Shown here: piece by piece, positions 41,987-42,610 of the stretch
Position numbering within the stretch: position 1 is the first letter of the stretch
How the letters are laid out: each line of letters starts with the position of its first letter
NCBI GenBank assembly: GCA_964388965.1
Contig: CAYMCP010000022.1
Coordinates: forward strand, 1-42,610
DNA: 42,610 nt
Direction: 5' to 3'
From: Albibeggiatoa sp964388965
GTDB lineage: Bacteria > Pseudomonadota > Gammaproteobacteria > Beggiatoales > Beggiatoaceae
The notes under the pieces: model-generated
Databases searched by the model: none
What the model was told of the DNA's origin: nothing
The model's input: the letters and a program-made list of their open reading frames with translations, nothing else
Program-made: the position numbers and the translations under genes

Positions 41987-42097
41987 TAGCTCGCTACCAA
42001 ACTCAGTTTAGTAGTGTATGTCCAAGAAGCTCAGCATCAAGTGTACAAGCGGGGCTTTTTGACTGCATACTGCATGAAATAATTCCACTTCAATTAA
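41987..42097. repeat. Direct repeat flanking the toxin-antitoxin pair, right copy
   Basis: The copy matches 41146-41260 with about 80% identity, and its first 30 bases are identical (TAGCTCGCTACCAAACTCAG and on). Differences cluster in the middle. It lies between the two toxin-antitoxin modules, which point away from each other. Confidence 0.75.
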
Positions 42098-42178
42098 TCC
42101 TGCCAATAATCTTGATTCAGACAGCTCACAAAAACAATGCTATAGTTGCTTCATAAATCTTAATCAGGATACAAAAAC

Positions 42179-42421
42179 ATGAACAAACCCGTTACCCTTA
42201 ACTTACCTGAATCTGTCTACAATAACCTATACCAAATTGCCCAACAAAAAGGATTGAGTTTAGAAAAACTGATTACAGAATGGCTATCTAATTTCAATCA
42301 ACCAATAGAAACACAATCAGATTTGGCTCAATCACCTGCTTTTGGTATTTGGGAAGATAGAAAAGATTTAGATGTAGAATCATATATTGATGAATCAAGA
42401 CAAGGACGTTTTGAATGCTAG
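42179..42421 (+). CDS. Antitoxin of a second VapBC-type module
   Basis: The 80-residue protein starts VTLNLPESVYNNLYQIAQQK, a ribbon-helix-helix-type segment, and ends FGIWEDRKDLDVESYIDESR, the toxin-binding tail found in VapB-like antitoxins. Its stop overlaps the next start (ATGCTAG), coupling it to the toxin. No strong ribosome binding site is seen beyond AATCAGGATAC. It is unrelated in sequence to the antitoxin at 41676-41939. Confidence 0.82.
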   Translation: MNKPVTLNLPESVYNNLYQIAQQKGLSLEKLITEWLSNFNQPIETQSDLAQSPAFGIWEDRKDLDVESYIDESRQGRFEC

Positions 42422-42610
42422 TGGATTCTGATGTATTGATTTGGTTTCTAAAAGGAAATATAAAAGCTTTAACCAAATTACAACAACTTGATAAAATTGA
42501 AATATCAGCAATTAGCTATATGGAACTTATACAGGGAATGCGCAATAAGCGAGAGCCAGCAATTCTCATTTTAGAGACTAAACTAAAAGGTATGGGTATT
42601 TTCAAGGGGG
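42415..42610 (+). CDS. VapC-type PIN-domain toxin, N-terminal part (partial)
   Basis: The ATG at 42415 overlaps the antitoxin stop. The visible 65 residues begin MLVDSDVLIWFLKGN, with the first catalytic Asp, and continue ISAISYMELIQGMRNKREPA, with the Glu, as in PIN toxins. The remaining acidic residues lie beyond the window. This makes a second, complete-looking module next to the first one. Confidence 0.85.
   Translation, partial: MLVDSDVLIWFLKGNIKALTKLQQLDKIEISAISYMELIQGMRNKREPAILILETKLKGMGIFKG

Noticed and set aside
41146..42097. Repeats around the toxin-antitoxin pair as integron attC sites
   Set aside because: The core sites GTTRRRY and RYYYAAC could not be placed at the repeat ends, and the genes on the two sides have opposite directions. 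No integrase is seen.
1..42610. CRISPR array
   Set aside because: No regularly spaced short direct repeats with unique spacers were seen; repeats in the window are pairs or palindromic elements.

Overview
The window looks like chromosomal DNA of an AT-rich gammaproteobacterium from the sulfur-oxidising Thiotrichales, most likely a relative of Beggiatoa. Core genes point to Gammaproteobacteria: divergent rne and rluC, hemW, lipB, bioF, and an mltD-type lytic transglycosylase. A soxA/soxX cytochrome pair, several exported rhodaneses and YeeE/YedE-type sulfur transporters point to thiosulfate or sulfide oxidation. V/A-type ATPase subunits also fit large sulfur bacteria. The lineage is inferred from gene content and composition; no search was run.

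Layout. 1-720 is the edge of an IS4-type element, followed by palindromic repeats (725-943). 993-5373 (minus) holds a WrbA-like flavoprotein, three V/A-ATPase subunits (I, C and a small stalk subunit) without the rest of the complex, and a small membrane protein. 5795-10667 holds an alpha/beta hydrolase, a repeat-rich spacer, rne (minus) and rluC (plus), with a long rne leader between them. 10725-16529 (plus) carries thrC, a poly-HAMP chemoreceptor-like protein, a STAS protein, cheR and a TrpD2/YbiB-like gene. 16582-20236 holds mltD (minus), then fau, a TerD-like gene and a cold-shock-domain membrane protein.

20240-22720 is an accessory patch: a decayed IS5-type transposase, the C-terminal remnant of a Fic protein, and a 536-residue protein that joins a beta-class DNA methyltransferase, a PD-(D/E)xK nuclease-like domain and a PKD-like C-terminus. 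Housekeeping genes follow: a GT2 glycosyltransferase, a PlsC-like acyltransferase, tRNA-Phe(GAA) and hemW. The most unusual gene is at 26299-27789: a PIN-like domain fused to a DegT/DnrJ-type fold whose PLP lysine is replaced by glutamine.

28054-34333 holds a second hydrolase, a polytopic membrane protein, bioF, yqhA, lipB, a SCO1-type protein and a PCu(A)C copper chaperone. 34538-39588 (minus) is a compact sulfur-metabolism block: soxA, soxX, a two-domain sulfurtransferase, two YeeE/YedE half-transporters, two periplasmic rhodaneses and a truncated envelope protein. These genes would bind, carry and transfer reduced sulfur in the periplasm. SoxYZ, SoxB and SoxCD are not present here.

39770-42610 is plastic DNA: direct repeats, a GC-richer insertion sequence with an internally deleted transposase, and two toxin-antitoxin modules of VapBC type. 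A 110-115 bp direct repeat flanks the first module.
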